From assembly GCF_040115645.1 (NCBI RefSeq), contig NC_089572.1, positions 744,001 to 808,000 of the forward strand: a DNA stretch of 64,000 nucleotides. The letters run 5' to 3'. Below, piece by piece: positions 1 to 11,687 of this stretch (positions are counted from its first letter, which is position 1; each line of letters starts with the position of its first letter). The translations under genes were made by a program, and so were the position numbers. Source of the DNA: Euwallacea fornicatus. Its lineage: Eukaryota; Arthropoda; Insecta; Coleoptera; Curculionidae. The notes beneath the pieces were generated by a model. The model was not told the origin of the DNA, searched no databases, and saw only the letters and a program-made list of their open reading frames with translations.

Positions 1-2022
1 CCATACTGAGTGTGCCTTTTAAACCACTGCTGACATCGCAAGTTTCCTTTATGACATCATGAACAGCTTTGACTCGGAACATCAATTTACCTGCAAAAAA
101 CCACTATATATATACCCCCACCTTGGTCAATTGACAAACATACGCACCCAAAGCATCGCTTCCTAGTTTCAACACTTTTAACCAATGTGCCGAATCCATG
201 GAAGGAGCAACTTCTCCTGATCCAGTTAACTCATTTAATTCGTCCTCGGCATCTGCTAACTGTTCTATCATCAACTGTTTCAGTAAAGCCTGCGCGGCTG
301 TTACTGCTTCCTGTTTGTAGGTTTCTAAGAACTGTAGGTCATTTTGTCTCAAGAGCCCTGCTACAAGACTCACAAGTCTTTCTGGTTCTAATACTCCTGA
401 ATTTATAATAATCATTCAATCTCAATTCTGATTACATTGACTTACAATTACTAACCCTCATCAGAATTCAAAGGTCTGTGTAAATCTGCGGCAGCATATC
501 GCTCAAATTCTGTATTCAGCATTTTATCTATTAGCTTGGACATTTCTTTTAGCTGAGATGGTAAATGTCGTAAGCTAGTTACTCCTGCTAGTTCCTTTGC
601 AAGAACTTCTTGTGTACCTTAAAATAAAATTGAAAATATTAAATGAAACAGTCAAACTTGCTAGTTAAAACATTAGTTTGGCTTCTTGTTCTTCCATTAT
701 ATTCATTTTTTAAGTTAAACACATTCTCAATATATCAAAATTTCGTTTAAAAAATTAAAATTTATTAATTTCTGCAAAATTGCACGAAACCTTTGAATAA
801 CATTTTTTTACACATTTTTAAATGAACAGGTGCAATACATAGTAGATCATCAAATAACTAAAAAAATACTATTTTTTTTATTTATTTCCTGGTAACAGGA
901 TACCCCACTTTAAAATTCCCCTACGCATATCACACATTTTGGTCCCTACCTTCAATTAATTCTAAAGCACCCACATAATCAGAAGAACTCAACAATAACT
1001 GTAGCATTGGCTGAGTCTGTAATACTGTTGCCATTAGTTTTAACTTGTCTACTAGGGATATGTGATTCCTTTTGGATCTAGCAAATGCTAGCAGTCTTAA
1101 AGTGTCCAAAGTAAGACATTTGTCAACTTTTTGTACTGTAGACCGTAGACACCTAACCTGGAACCAAAGAAGTAATATATAAGAGTCATGGAGTCAAAAA
1201 AGCAATTAAATCATAAAGTGAGATATTTTAATTATCATTATATTATGGCACTAAACTTTTAGATGTTTTTTATTGCTCAAATTAGGTGATGATTGGCTAA
1301 AATCATTTTGAAAGGATTAATAAAATCTTTATTACAATTACTTGATCAATTAAAAAAGAACTGCGAAAGTTGGTGTCATCTTAACTAGGTCAATTTTTAC
1401 CTCTTTAGTTGCTACCCCCATTTGTTCCATAATGGTATCATGTGAGGTCATGGCATGAAAAAATGCTCCAGACTTCTGAGAAACTTGTTTAGCTATTTGC
1501 TCTTCAACTATATCCAAATAATGACTAAGTTCATCTTGCACATCATTTTCGGACTTCGAGTCATTTTCAAATACCTGACTGAAGAGCTAGTAAAGATAAT
1601 GTAACAAATTAGTTAGCTGTAACTATTATATTTAGCTAAATACACACCTTAGGATCATTTAAATTGAAACTATTTTGTAAATAGATACTAGGAATCACAC
1701 TCAGCTTATCCTGAAAACTGGAGACATCACTACTAATAACAGGTTTCCCATCGAGTTTTCCATTTTCTTCAGGTCTAAGCTGACTAAATCTCTGGTGTCG
1801 TTTCAATCTTTTCCCATATTTCCGCAAGTAATGGTCAAAATGGGCATAAGTAATTTCAGGTAAATAAGGACTCTTCTCAATCACAGTCTTCTCCACAAAC
1901 GAATCACCCCAAGTTCTGGTGAAAAAGTTGGACTGTTTACCTTTGTTGGGGTCGTTTAGGACTGCCGGTAAAAATTGCGAGGCTTTGTAAACGGTCCACG
2001 GCTCATCCTGCTCGTTACTCAT
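1..2022 (-). CDS. Vps54: Vps54 (GARP complex subunit), 5' part of the gene, cut by the left window edge
   Basis: Large subunit of the GARP complex (with Vps51, Vps52 and Vps53), which tethers endosome-derived vesicles at the trans-Golgi network. Exons read on the minus strand: 2022-1648, 1574-1401, 1157-950, 617-456, 396-148 and 90 to beyond position 1; every junction keeps frame. The protein starts MSNEQDEPW and carries stretches very like animal Vps54: SNFFTRTWGDSF, KLSHYLDIVE-like ELSHYLDIVEEQIAKQ, SGAFFHAMTSHD, NKLKLMATVHQTQP-like DKLKLMATVLQTQP, and LIDKML. The last intron (147-91) is 57 bp. Its donor lies inside the longer open frame (codon GGT, phase 1), so apparent coding up to position 107 is intronic, and the in-frame stop seen there is harmless. 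The C-terminal half lies outside the window. The start was chosen as the first Met of the conserved frame. Identity is secure; the exact edges of exon 2 are slightly less so. Confidence 0.93.
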
Positions 2023-2633
2023 GTTATTAATTGTGCTACCTTTGTATACAGGGATGAAATTGTTTTATTTTTGCAAACATTCTGCTTGAATATTTCTGAA
2101 GAATCAAATAATTTGTTAATTGCCTCAGCTGATAAGTTGACACGTTGGAGTGACAACCTGGGACATTTTTTTTTATCGTCGTAAAATCCTATTGGCTGAT
2201 TAAAATTTAGTTTGATGAGTAAGAATTTGTCCACAATCTGACAATGGTGTATAATAATATGTATAAGAGAAAAAGGTATAAAGCAACAAAAGAGTATAGG
2301 TGCAGCGTTGCCATATTTCAGAAGAAGGTTTCTTTCGAAATACAAATGAACTATCGAATAATCCTTCGTGCCGGGATGATTTCTCTAGCCTCAAAACAGT
2401 ACTTTGGGTTTAAAGTTTTAATTGAAGTTAACAGTATTTGTTGCGGCAAACAAAAGCAGCTTTAATCCTTAAGTAATTTATTCTTAGTTTAATTGTTACG
2501 TCTTACAAAATTCTTCATAAATCAATTATACCTGCTTAACAGGTGATACAACACCCTATCCTGGAAATCCGAGGTCAATCCCTTAGTCTTTCCCCTATTT
2601 CTGCAATAAGTAAGAATCTTATTAATTGAGAGA
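2023..2633. promoter_or_regulatory. Divergent intergenic region between Vps54 and the Sfr1-like gene
   Basis: About 610 bp separates two genes pointing away from each other, so it should hold both promoters and 5' leaders. Short open frames on both strands here have no recognisable content and look like chance. No TATA box or other motif was identified with confidence. The only visible feature is AT richness with some runs of T. Confidence 0.4.
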
Positions 2634-3965
2634 ATGTCAACTCCTGAAGGACCCCCCAAAAATTATATAGCAAAAGGAATAAACAAAAGCTTGCTTACCC
2701 CATGTAGAAGAGTAGGACTCTCTCGGTCCAAGAAAACACCTATGGGTCTCTCGAGCCTAAGCAAGCAAGACACTTCAACTACACTCAAGAATAAAGAGAC
2801 ACATATGCTAAATTTGCAAGAGATCACTGATACGCCAATAAAACCCCACTTAGTGGATCCCCAAATTGAAAAAAAGCATGAAACACCTGAATCTAATAAA
2901 GAAATTATGAAAGATACCATGGAGTTCAAAGCTAATGAAGAATCTAATGTTACCACTGCAAAACCTACATCGCACCTAAAGGAAAAAAAATTAATTTCAG
3001 TTAAGAAAAAAAATATACATAAAAAGGTTAAAAGAGAACATGAAGTCAATAAGGAGGAAATTGAAACTTTTCTTGAAGGTGAACTAAAACAGAAACTAGA
3101 TAACAGAAAAAATGTAAGGACTGTTGAAGACTCTGATTGTGAAGACAACATGGTAAATCAAAAATTAAAACTCTCAGAAAAAAGTTCTTTAATATGTTCT
3201 AAAATAACTACCAAAGACAAACCAATTTTGAGACATTTGAATAGTAACTTGAGTGATGAATGCTTAGTTAGTGCAAGAAAAAAGAGGAAATTTTTGGACA
3301 GTGATAATAGAAATGCCAACAAATCATTAACTAGGTTTACCACTGAAGAATATTTAACTGAGTATTCGAGAAGTCCTCAGTCATTTACAAAGAATATAGA
3401 ATTAGAAAATGACAATTTGGTTAGATCTATGATAAGTAGCACAATAAATAAGAATATAAAGAAAGAGTATGTTGCTATAAATTGTCCTTTAATTTCATCC
3501 ACGAGTGACAATACTAACGAGACTCAAGTTTCAACTAAAAAAATTAAGAGAGAGCCTAATATAAGAACAAAAATTTCCTGTGACACAAAACAAAAAAGCG
3601 AAGAATCGCAAAAACAAATTTATTCAAAATTTGACACTGAAGAAAGTGATGATGATATGTTTACTCCGTCGCCACAAAGTTATCAAAACCAGAAAGAAAA
3701 TTTATTGAAACGAATTATCGAATTAAAGGATATTATAAAAAAGAAGGAGGAAACTTTAGAGAAGATGAAACGTGTTCAAATATATAAGGATAAACATTGT
3801 CTAACGGAAGTTAAGAAATCAACAGATGTTTGGAAGATAGCGTGCGAGAATAGTCTCAAAGATTTGCACTTAAAAATGCAGGAACATGGGCCTATAGAGA
3901 TGAACAGCTTAATAAAGAAAATAGGGATTCCGGATTATATTGTAAAAGAGCTGAAGTTGGATTAA
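2634..3965 (+). CDS. Sfr1/Mei5-like DNA recombination accessory protein, single exon, 443 aa
   Basis: Probable relative of SFR1 (Swi5-dependent recombination repair protein, Mei5 family), which with Swi5 stimulates Rad51 strand exchange. The assignment rests on the last 100 residues: a lysine/glutamate-rich coiled coil (about residues 355-385, containing ENLLKRIIELKDIIKK), then a compact helical end with LEKMKRVQIYKDKHCLTE and a closing IKKIGIPDYIVKELKLD. This matches the order seen in human SFR1 (coiled coil, KLVKMYRSKNDLSQL-like segment, terminal helix). The N-terminal 350 residues are low-complexity, lysine/serine-rich and probably disordered, with a conserved-looking patch near residue 20 (LLTPCRRVGLSR). 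It is longer than human SFR1 (about 245 aa). The ATG at 2634 opens the conserved frame and there is no intron. ATTAAA near 4052 may be the poly(A) signal. It could instead be another coiled-coil nuclear protein; identity is moderate. Confidence 0.6.
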   Translation: MSTPEGPPKNYIAKGINKSLLTPCRRVGLSRSKKTPMGLSSLSKQDTSTTLKNKETHMLNLQEITDTPIKPHLVDPQIEKKHETPESNKEIMKDTMEFKANEESNVTTAKPTSHLKEKKLISVKKKNIHKKVKREHEVNKEEIETFLEGELKQKLDNRKNVRTVEDSDCEDNMVNQKLKLSEKSSLICSKITTKDKPILRHLNSNLSDECLVSARKKRKFLDSDNRNANKSLTRFTTEEYLTEYSRSPQSFTKNIELENDNLVRSMISSTINKNIKKEYVAINCPLISSTSDNTNETQVSTKKIKREPNIRTKISCDTKQKSEESQKQIYSKFDTEESDDDMFTPSPQSYQNQKENLLKRIIELKDIIKKKEETLEKMKRVQIYKDKHCLTEVKKSTDVWKIACENSLKDLHLKMQEHGPIEMNSLIKKIGIPDYIVKELKLD

Positions 3966-4669
3966 TTCAGCTTTAATTTTTCTTATGGCAGTACAATATA
4001 ATATTTAAGTTGTACATAACTCATTTTTGCAAGACCTGAATATACTTTTCCATTAAATGCATGTTATCTTTGTTTAAAACTAAGGTTCCCTTAGCATTGA
4101 AAACAATCCAAAGACCAGGGCTACTTGCTTAAAGGGGCAATTCACTAAAACCAGTACTTTCTGTTGTAAATGATTATAATTATGCAGAACTTAAAACAAA
4201 AGAAAACCAAATCTTAGAAAAAACTATTTTAATGAGATTATTATTTACAACAGGAGAATAAGTCTCCTTTGGATAATAAATCCTCGAGACTGTCTACCTT
4301 TTGAATTTAAAATGTCAATTTTACGTGTAAAAACTTTCATTTAAACTTACATTATTGGGTGGTTAAATGAGAAATAGCAGCGGCAATATGAAAAATATTC
4401 TAAATTATAGGTGATTATTAAAAAAAAAACCTCCCAGTAGGCGGTGAGTCATAAACGCGGAGCGTTGATTAAGCGTATTTACCATAATGTATGAGCGTAT
4501 TAACATATGAACAACAGATCATCAGATGAATTTATCCAAGACATGACTGACATTTCAACGCCTCCTTGAGTGAGGCTTTAACAACCACCCTTTTTTTATA
4601 CCACGAAAGTAACGTACAAATTCCGAACATAAAATGTAAAACCTAATACTAAGACATGGAACTGAATAC
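3966..4669. other. Convergent intergenic spacer (Sfr1-like / Nlp 3' regions)
   Basis: About 700 bp between two converging genes. It presumably holds both 3' untranslated regions. A moderately GC-rich patch at 4436-4580 stands out from the AT-rich surroundings, but no RNA gene or open frame could be recognised in it. Confidence 0.4.
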
Positions 4670-7600
4670 TTATTTTTTAGGTTTGGCGTTATTCTTTACA
4701 GGAGTCTTTCCCTTATTTACATTGTTTGTTTTGGCTTTCTTCGATTTGGGCTCCTCATCATCTTCTTCTTCTTCCTATAAATTAAAAAAAAAAACAGTAT
4801 TTTAGTTTATAGCATGTACTTGCAAGCTGATAGTAGATTCAGATAAGTTTCATAAAGCAACCCATTGACCAATGGCTTTATGAAATTTTAGTAATAGTTT
4901 AATAAAAATAATAAACAATTACAATTATTCCCCATTTTTACAGTGCATCTATGAAGATGAAGAGATACACACTGTACCACGTAAAGCAAATGGTTGACTC
5001 ATAACTGAATCATAATGCTATTTCTCACGAACGTTGTTGTATGCGTTAATAGAAAAATAAGCCTGTCTTTACTCGCATCGCACATGCACTGTAAAACTGG
5101 CACATGGGACCAATCCACCTGGTAACGCCTCTTTTTGCCTGATCCCATAATTCTTGCTATTTAAATTGAGTGTACATATAGTTTTGGGCCTGGCTAATCC
5201 GTGAATTGTCATTTAGATTTTCCCACACCATTTAGTTATTCTCAAAACAATTCACCATTTTTCTTTCCCAATCTTGGTAAACCCGAGATCGTGGAAATGT
5301 ATATCACGAAATCACGCAAATTTCAACGATTCGAATAATATAGATAATAAAATATCCTAGCATTTGTTTCCTGAACAGGTGCTTAATTTTTAAATTTTGC
5401 CTAAATTATTTATTAATTAAGCAGATATTTCACTCTAGTCAACAACCAACAATTTAGCTTTGAGACTATCAACGTACATCTTAAATCATCCTAGTTCGCA
5501 TATTTATTGGACAGTCTTAATGTAACCAGACACCAATAAATAATTTAACAGTCATAAAATATAAAACTACTTTCCTCATCATTTGTGATTAGTACAATAA
5601 TGAAAAAGTAGCTACACTGCATGCATGTGCCTACTTGATACAACAGTGACTGAAGGATTAAAAACACAGTTGTATAATCTCTATATAGGCCTAACTTTTT
5701 GCAAAAATAGCAACCACAAATGACGTACTTACAAGGGCTTAAAATGCGTGTATTTCACATACAAAAATTATAGCATATATTTCTCGTGTATAATAGGCAG
5801 GTCTACGGTTTTTTTTACTTATTGTAGAAAATTGTAGTCACACAATCACGTGTAAAATATTAAAATTTAATGAATCAAAATAGAAAAAACACAGTTATTT
5901 TTCAAATAAATTAAAAATGAGAATGCCAAAAAATAATTTAAGTCTTAAGTGGCATCTTGCGGGGCGGTTAGCGTTTTGACATTACGCAGCGCATCTGACT
6001 ATTTGGAACCATGAGTAGTTTGCAGTAAAAAGCACAAAACATATTTTTCCTATAGGACACTTTATGATTCCAAGAGACTTTCTACATGTAATTATATGAC
6101 TATTTGTAACAATATTATCATCTTAAAATATAATTTATTTTGTGGACCTCCCTATTTTTTTTTATTTATTGCTATTCAACTTGGGGCTGATGAATTACAC
6201 AACTGGGTTGAAAGGTACTACAAGCAAATAGCTATGAGTTATGATATTAAGACTATCGATAGTGTGATAGACTGGGGAATGAATATAAAAAATGTTACTT
6301 GCCAGTTTCCTAGCTATGAAATTCCCGAGCTTCTTCCCAAGCTTATGTTCTAGGGAGTTTCCTAGAAACTGACAATTACAGTCAGACAACATTAATGCCA
6401 TATCAGAAAATGGTTATATTCTTAACGTTATAAAGGAACTTCATGGGTTCATGAAGCAGGCATCCAGTGGATAGATGTGACTTTATAAGCCATGATTTCG
6501 AAATTGCATGAAAACTCATAACCAGAATAAAGGTACCCCAAAAATCTAAAGTTAATTATATTATCACAAATCAAGCTGCGTTACAGCATACACTTGTAGA
6601 TGAAATAATGTTTTTTCACAATTTGGTGCCTTATTATTACACCCTAAGAAACTTTCTAAAGCAACCACCCTCTAAGTGGTTTTCTAAAAAGTTCTAATTA
6701 AGAAGTTGATAAGAAGCTCCTACTGGCAAACTGTCACTTGCCTTAAAACTAAAAGTGCATTTAAATTACATGAACAATGATGAGGAAAATAGAAAAAATC
6801 TTAAAGTAATCCCTGTATAAAAATTTGAACAAAAATATACTTACTGCTCCCTCTTCACCTTCTTCATCTTCAATCATTTCTTCTTCCATCTCATCCATTT
6901 CATCAAACTCTTCAATAGGTCCACCAATTAGATGATGACCTATGATATGAACTGGTCCATTTCCTGATCCAAAAAGAAAATATCAACATAAGAACTAAAG
7001 TTATCCTTAAAGACTTTCTATTCATCCACAACATTCACAGTACATCAATATTTATACTGAGATATACAAAGGAACATATCTAACTTATGACTTACAGTTT
7101 TATGTAAGGTAATATAAAATTAAGGTAATGTATGAGGCATGCTGTGTAACCTTCATTATATGTTAAGCTTTTTACATTATTATTATATTGTATACCTTCC
7201 GTTAGACAAACTTATAAATGTGGAATTAAAAAATTCAAGTATCAAAAGTGATTTATAGGTTGACACAACATCAGAAAACAACACAACCTTTTTTATAAAA
7301 CTTAATCTATTAATTTTATTTCATTATATAGCTATCATTTGGTTACAGCATTACTAGTGATTACACATTAGATTATGCTTCCTATCAATCGTTTAATTTT
7401 GTTTGAGGTTTAGGCCATTATTCATATCTTCTTTTTATTGCATGGTGTTTGTCATAAAGTTTTACCTTATTATGGAAAGAAACACCTTTTAATTAGCCTG
7501 ATGCAATGCCGCACTATGTGAAGTTTGTGTAGTAAGCACATATTCTAAAAGTCGTACATTTCTCATGGTATGCTTGTGTTGCCCTGAGCCAACTTATAAA

Positions 7601-8259
7601 TACAGCTTTATGTCCTAATTATAATATTGTGCTTTAATCCTTGTTTGTGTTTTCAAATGTCTAAATAATTTCTGAGTTTAAAGTTTTAAAAAGTTATTAA
7701 AAATGTGTATAAATAAAGTATCACAATCACGAAATTGCAAGACTCACCCTGAATTAAGGTAAACGTAACTGGAGGGTCTGGGAATGAAAGATCCAACAAC
7801 ACTTGATTATTTGGGCCTCCTGCTTTCAAAGTCGCAATTGGAATTTTAACTGAGTCTTTCCAGGTCATCGCTTCTACTTGTATCACATTAACTTCACCTA
7901 AAATTCAAAATGCAACGGTCATAATCACGAGAATAAAATGACTTCACTGTATCACCTTCCGTCGCTTCGGCCCCTAAGAGAGCCTGTTTAATTATAAGCT
8001 TGTGGCCTCCTTGGTAATCTTCAGCACCGGCCCCTTTTGCTTCAGGGTCCCAAACTTCATTTGTGTTCTTGCCTTTTAAAGTCAGAGCTAAAAAACAGAT
8101 AAACGATTAGAAAACAGAACATAGAAAATGGCGCCAAATGCCGGCTTTGGCACAGCCTCAAACAAACGAAATCGGCGATGGGTGACAAAAATATAGTCGC
8201 CCTTGTCGAGAATATTCAATTTAAAAACGGTACGTACCGAAGAAATATTCATCTGCCAT
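4670..8259 (-). CDS. Nlp: Nucleoplasmin-like histone chaperone (Nlp), five exons, 175 aa
   Basis: Nuclear histone chaperone of the nucleoplasmin family. It forms pentamers, binds core histones and remodels sperm chromatin in flies. Exons on the minus strand: 8259-8238, 8087-7956, 7897-7748, 6963-6845 and 4774-4670, totalling 528 nt with every junction in frame. The core domain reads clearly against Drosophila Nlp: MADEYFFALTL at the start, QGGHKLIIKQALLGAEA, MTWKDSVKIPIATLKAGG, PVTFTLIQGNGPVHIIGHH. An acidic tract (DEMDEMEEEMIEDEEGEEG, continuing EEEEEDDEE) follows and contacts histones in the family. The tail KSKKAKTNNVNKGK is a likely nuclear localisation signal. The last intron (4775-6844, 2.07 kb) is long for this part of the window. 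The first exon holds only seven codons and one base. Confidence 0.93.
4775..6844 (-). other. Last intron of Nlp, no recognised gene
   Basis: A 2.07-kb intron. An 85-codon plus-strand frame at 6096-6353 (contains GADELHNWVERYYKQ) matches nothing I recognise and may be a decayed repeat fragment. The rest is AT-rich with no clear inverted repeats or RNA genes. Confidence 0.4.
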
Positions 8260-8900
8260 TTTAATTTGTGGATGAAAATGAATTTAATTTTCTGCACGTG
8301 AAAAATCTGAGTGAAGCCGGCTGTTGAGGACAGAACAGCAAAAGAACGCTCAACCCCAATTCGACGCTTTATCTTGAATGAAAAATAAAATAAATGAACT
8401 ATGGAGGCGAGCATCACAACTGTCAGAATTAACGTCAGACTGACGTCAACTCTAATAACTTAATCTATTGACCGCTAGAGGTCGGCAAAAAGGATCACTC
8501 CTCAGGCTTTTTAAAGGAGGATTAAAAACGAATTGCCGAAGGTTATAGATGCAGATTATCATTATCATTAATTATTATAAATAGTATTCAAAATTATGTA
8601 CTAAATTTCGCTTCCGTTATTAAAAAAATTATAAATACTTTCAGGCAGGGCAAGTAGAGTGCATTCGCAGACCTCAGTTTGTGACATCTGAGAAAACCGT
8701 TGAATGATGATTTGACATTACGTCGTATTTGATTTGAATTAAATTTTCTGTATTTTGGTTTATTTATGTCTATTGTTTAATAACAGTTAAAAGCTGCAAA
8801 CATTAAAATCCTTATTTTCCCACGGGTTTCTATCTTATTCTAAGCATATTTAGTTAGAGTTGTCCTAGGACTGTTTAAGTTACGATTTAGGCAGCGAAGT
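8260..8900. promoter_or_regulatory. Divergent intergenic region between Nlp and PBK
   Basis: About 640 bp between two genes that point away from each other, which must contain both promoters. The portion next to Nlp (8260-8460) has an open minus-strand frame of about 50 codons upstream of the Nlp ATG with no conserved content, most likely 5' leader. No specific promoter motif is called. Confidence 0.4.
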
Positions 8901-10014
8901 ATGTCACAAGTAAATTTAGAACAATTCTGTACCCCCAAGAAACCCGACAAGAAATTAATAAATAAGATCAAAATACCACCATCACCTTACATGAAGAAAA
9001 TCGGATATGGAACAGGTAGGGAGATATTCATAGAGCATATACCTTACCATTTACAAAATTGAAATATCTATGTGGATATTTATTACTTTCTAATGGCTTT
9101 ATAGGAATAGCAGTCTATGAACTTCAGCGTTCTCCAGCTTTCAACAAATTCCGATCACCATGGGCAATAAAAAAACTTATCACCCGCAAACTGGAGAATA
9201 ACCTAATAAAAACTCGCTTAAAAAATGAGGCTGAAATACTGCGAACATTGGTTCATCCTAATATAATTGGCTTTCGAGTTTTCCTTGAGCAAAAAAATGG
9301 TAACAGTTTGCTGGCAATGGAAGAGTGCAACAGCTGTCTTGGAGACTTAATTGAGGATAGAAGTGACAATGAGAAAGTTCCATTTGCAGCAAAAACTATA
9401 ATAAAAGTAGCTGGAGATGTTACACAAGCATTGTCATATCTACACAACACAGCCTTAATAATTCATGGCGATTTAAAATCATATAATGTCCTGGTGAAAG
9501 GAGATTTTGAAATATGTAAACTTTGTGATTTTGGAGTGTACCTGCCAGTAACCAAAGATGGGAATGTAGACAAAGAAAAGGCACCTAGAGCTGAATATGA
9601 AGGAACTCGGTCATGGTGTGCTCCAGAAATTCTGGGCTATACTCAGGATATTACAACCAAAGGTAGGCACTAGATCTTCAAGGACAATAAAAACAATTAA
9701 AATTTGTTTTAGCTGATATTTATAGTTTTGGATTGATTCTGTGGGAAATGATAGCCTTGTGTCCACCAGTTACTGAGGAATTAGCAGATAATTTAAGTAA
9801 ATGTGCAGAACTAGATAGAGAAATGTTGAATGATCTCTTAGAGACAATGAGTACTCGTCAAAGACCAGCAATACCTGAAAATGCTGAGTTAAGTGAGGAA
9901 TATAAATTAATATTGGAAATCTATTACTGTTGTACTGATGAGGACAAAAAAAACAGACCTCCTGCATTGGATTTAGCAGTATTATTTCACAATATACAAA
10001 ACTCACAAGGGTAA
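8901..10014 (+). CDS. PBK: PDZ-binding kinase PBK/TOPK, mitotic serine/threonine kinase, three exons, 324 aa
   Basis: Orthologue of PBK (TOPK), a MAPKK-like mitotic kinase activated by Cdk1. Exons 8901-9015, 9105-9662 and 9713-10014 join in frame. Length (324) matches human PBK (322). Visible motifs: N-terminal CTPKKP (Thr11), in the position of the Cdk1 site Thr9 of the human protein; IPPSPYMKKIGYGTG, the family's entry into the glycine loop; the ATP lysine in SPWAIKKL (Lys61); the catalytic loop IHGDLKSYNV (Asp161; family-typical HGD instead of HRD); and GDFEICKLCDFGV with an intact DFG (Asp180), where human PBK reads CDVG from memory. The activation segment ends SWCAPE, followed by ADIYSFGLILWEM. 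The start is the first Met, just before the conserved N-terminal site. Poly(A) signals AATAAA lie at 10043 and 10070. The 3' end converges on Sil1. Confidence 0.92.
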
Positions 10015-10089
10015 ATTTTAATGATACAGCTATAAACGAGAAAATAAATATATTTTTAATAAGTTTTTCAATAAAGGGTTCAGTCTTAT

Positions 10090-11444
10090 TTATAGCTCTT
10101 CTTTCCATTTTTCCTTTTTGATAGTATTTCCCATAGTTTCAAGGAGACTCAATGTTAAATTTTCTAAATAATGGAAATAATTTTCTGTGTAGTTTTCTTC
10201 AGTATTTACTTCTCTTAAAAGCAGGTATTCCTGGTGCAATTTCGAAATTAGTTCTCTATTATAAGAATGCTTGCATTTATGAGAGAGTGATGCCATTGCC
10301 AGTAAACACTTCTCTATTGAATCAAAGTCATTTATATCAACAACTACCAGATCACGTAACAGTTCATTTAAAAAACTACACCAATTCAAATCATACAAAG
10401 CACTCTCAATATCCATAAATTCATGATGCTCAAAATTAGCATTGTCTTCCTGCCTTTCCACAATGAGATCATTTAAAAGAGTCACAATATTCAATTTAAG
10501 TTTTACAGAATCTTCACTCACAAATAGTTCAGTAAATATTTTTAATCCTCCAATTTCTATAAATTTGTTTTGTGCATATGGGAATGTCCTAAGAGTGCAG
10601 CTAAGAGCTGTCAAAGCACTTTTTTTCACACTCTCTGCTTTCTCTAAATTTAAAATCCTCAAAAGAGTAATTATGCCACCTGTTTCCAAAATGTGTACTT
10701 TCACTTTTGGGTTGTTTTGTGCTAAAGCCGAGAACAGTTTCAGGGATTCCTGCTTTATTTGAGCGCTGGTTGAATTCAATTCCTTATAGATGATTTTAGT
10801 AAAACCACCCATTTTATAAAACTCATTTCCATTATCAATTTGATGACTCAAAAATTTCATGTTGTGTAAGATATCCAGTACCACATTTTCATCTCTACTT
10901 TTCTTTTTTTCCTGCTCTTCATATTTATGGAATAGTTCTTGTAATAGTTCTATGTCACTCTTTGGGGAAAGATTAATTTCATCCAATTCCTGTTTAATCT
11001 CATCGAGAGAGCGAAATTGTTTTGGCATGTCTTTTTCTGGATTTTTCTTATCTACACTTTTCAGTAGTTGTTCTAAGTCATCAGTGTTAGTTCGATCGCT
11101 TAAATCATTACTCTCTTCTACTAATGTAAATCCTTTTGCATCCTGTTCATGCTGCAATTGATCTGTCTCAGAGATGGTTTTAGCCTCCTTTTTTCCAGTG
11201 GAAAGGTTAATTCTATAGTGAAGACCTGAGGGAACTTTTTGGCCTAAAAATTGCAAATATAAATATCAGGTGATCACTTGATATCATAGAGGTACTTACC
11301 AGGTTTAATTTCTTTCCATTCATTTGTCGCAACAAATTGTTCATCCTTTTGCGTTTGTTTCTTCTCATGTTGGTTACTGATTGGTGATACTTCAAAGGAA
11401 GCTAATAATATTATGGCTATTGTGACTCGTGTTTGAAAACTCAT
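10090..11444 (-). CDS. Sil1: Sil1, ER nucleotide-exchange factor for BiP, two exons, 432 aa
   Basis: Armadillo-type exchange factor that releases ADP from the ER Hsp70 BiP. Exons 11444-11300 and 11243-10090, joined across a 56-bp intron at a glycine codon (EIKPG/QKVPSG). The first exon encodes a hydrophobic signal peptide (TIAIILLASFEV). The body has the Sil1 hallmarks KVPSGLHYRINLSTGKKEAK near the N-terminus and armadillo helices such as GGFTKIIYKELNS, QESLKLFSALAQNNPKVK and GGIITLLRILN. The protein ends KEEL, a KDEL-like retrieval signal expected for a soluble ER resident. An in-frame Met 10 codons upstream (11474) exists, but the chosen Met gives the better signal peptide. The stop lies 75 bp from the PBK stop on the other strand, so the two 3' ends probably overlap. 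Confidence 0.93.
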
Positions 11445-11687
11445 TGTAATGTTTGCTTTAGTAATCCAATACAATATGTATTACTTAACAAATTTCCGCA
11501 AATCTTCCAAAGTGGCTGTTTAAAGACTAAAATATGGTCTTCAAACTCTTGCGGCATCCAAGTAAAAATGTATAAACATTCGTTTTATTATTTGTAAGGT
11601 TATGTGTGATTGGATTGGTACATGCAACTTTCTTTGATCAGATAACGTCCACCAAATGAGCAAGAAACCAAAATATAGTTAAAACTA

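Noticed and set aside
91..147. In-frame stop codon in Vps54 just before the apparent last exon
   Set aside because: A donor inside the preceding frame (GGT codon, phase 1) and an acceptor at 91 define a normal 57-bp intron and restore the conserved reading (LGKLMFRVKAVHDVI).
4436..4580. GC-richer patch that might be a small RNA gene
   Set aside because: No tRNA, box C/D or H/ACA pattern could be supported by reading.
6096..6353. Plus-strand frame with GADELHNWVERYYKQ inside the Nlp intron
   Set aside because: Could be a decayed transposase or a chance frame; nothing diagnostic could be recognised.
10152..11161. Several plus-strand frames opposite Sil1
   Set aside because: They are shadows of the Sil1 coding strand.
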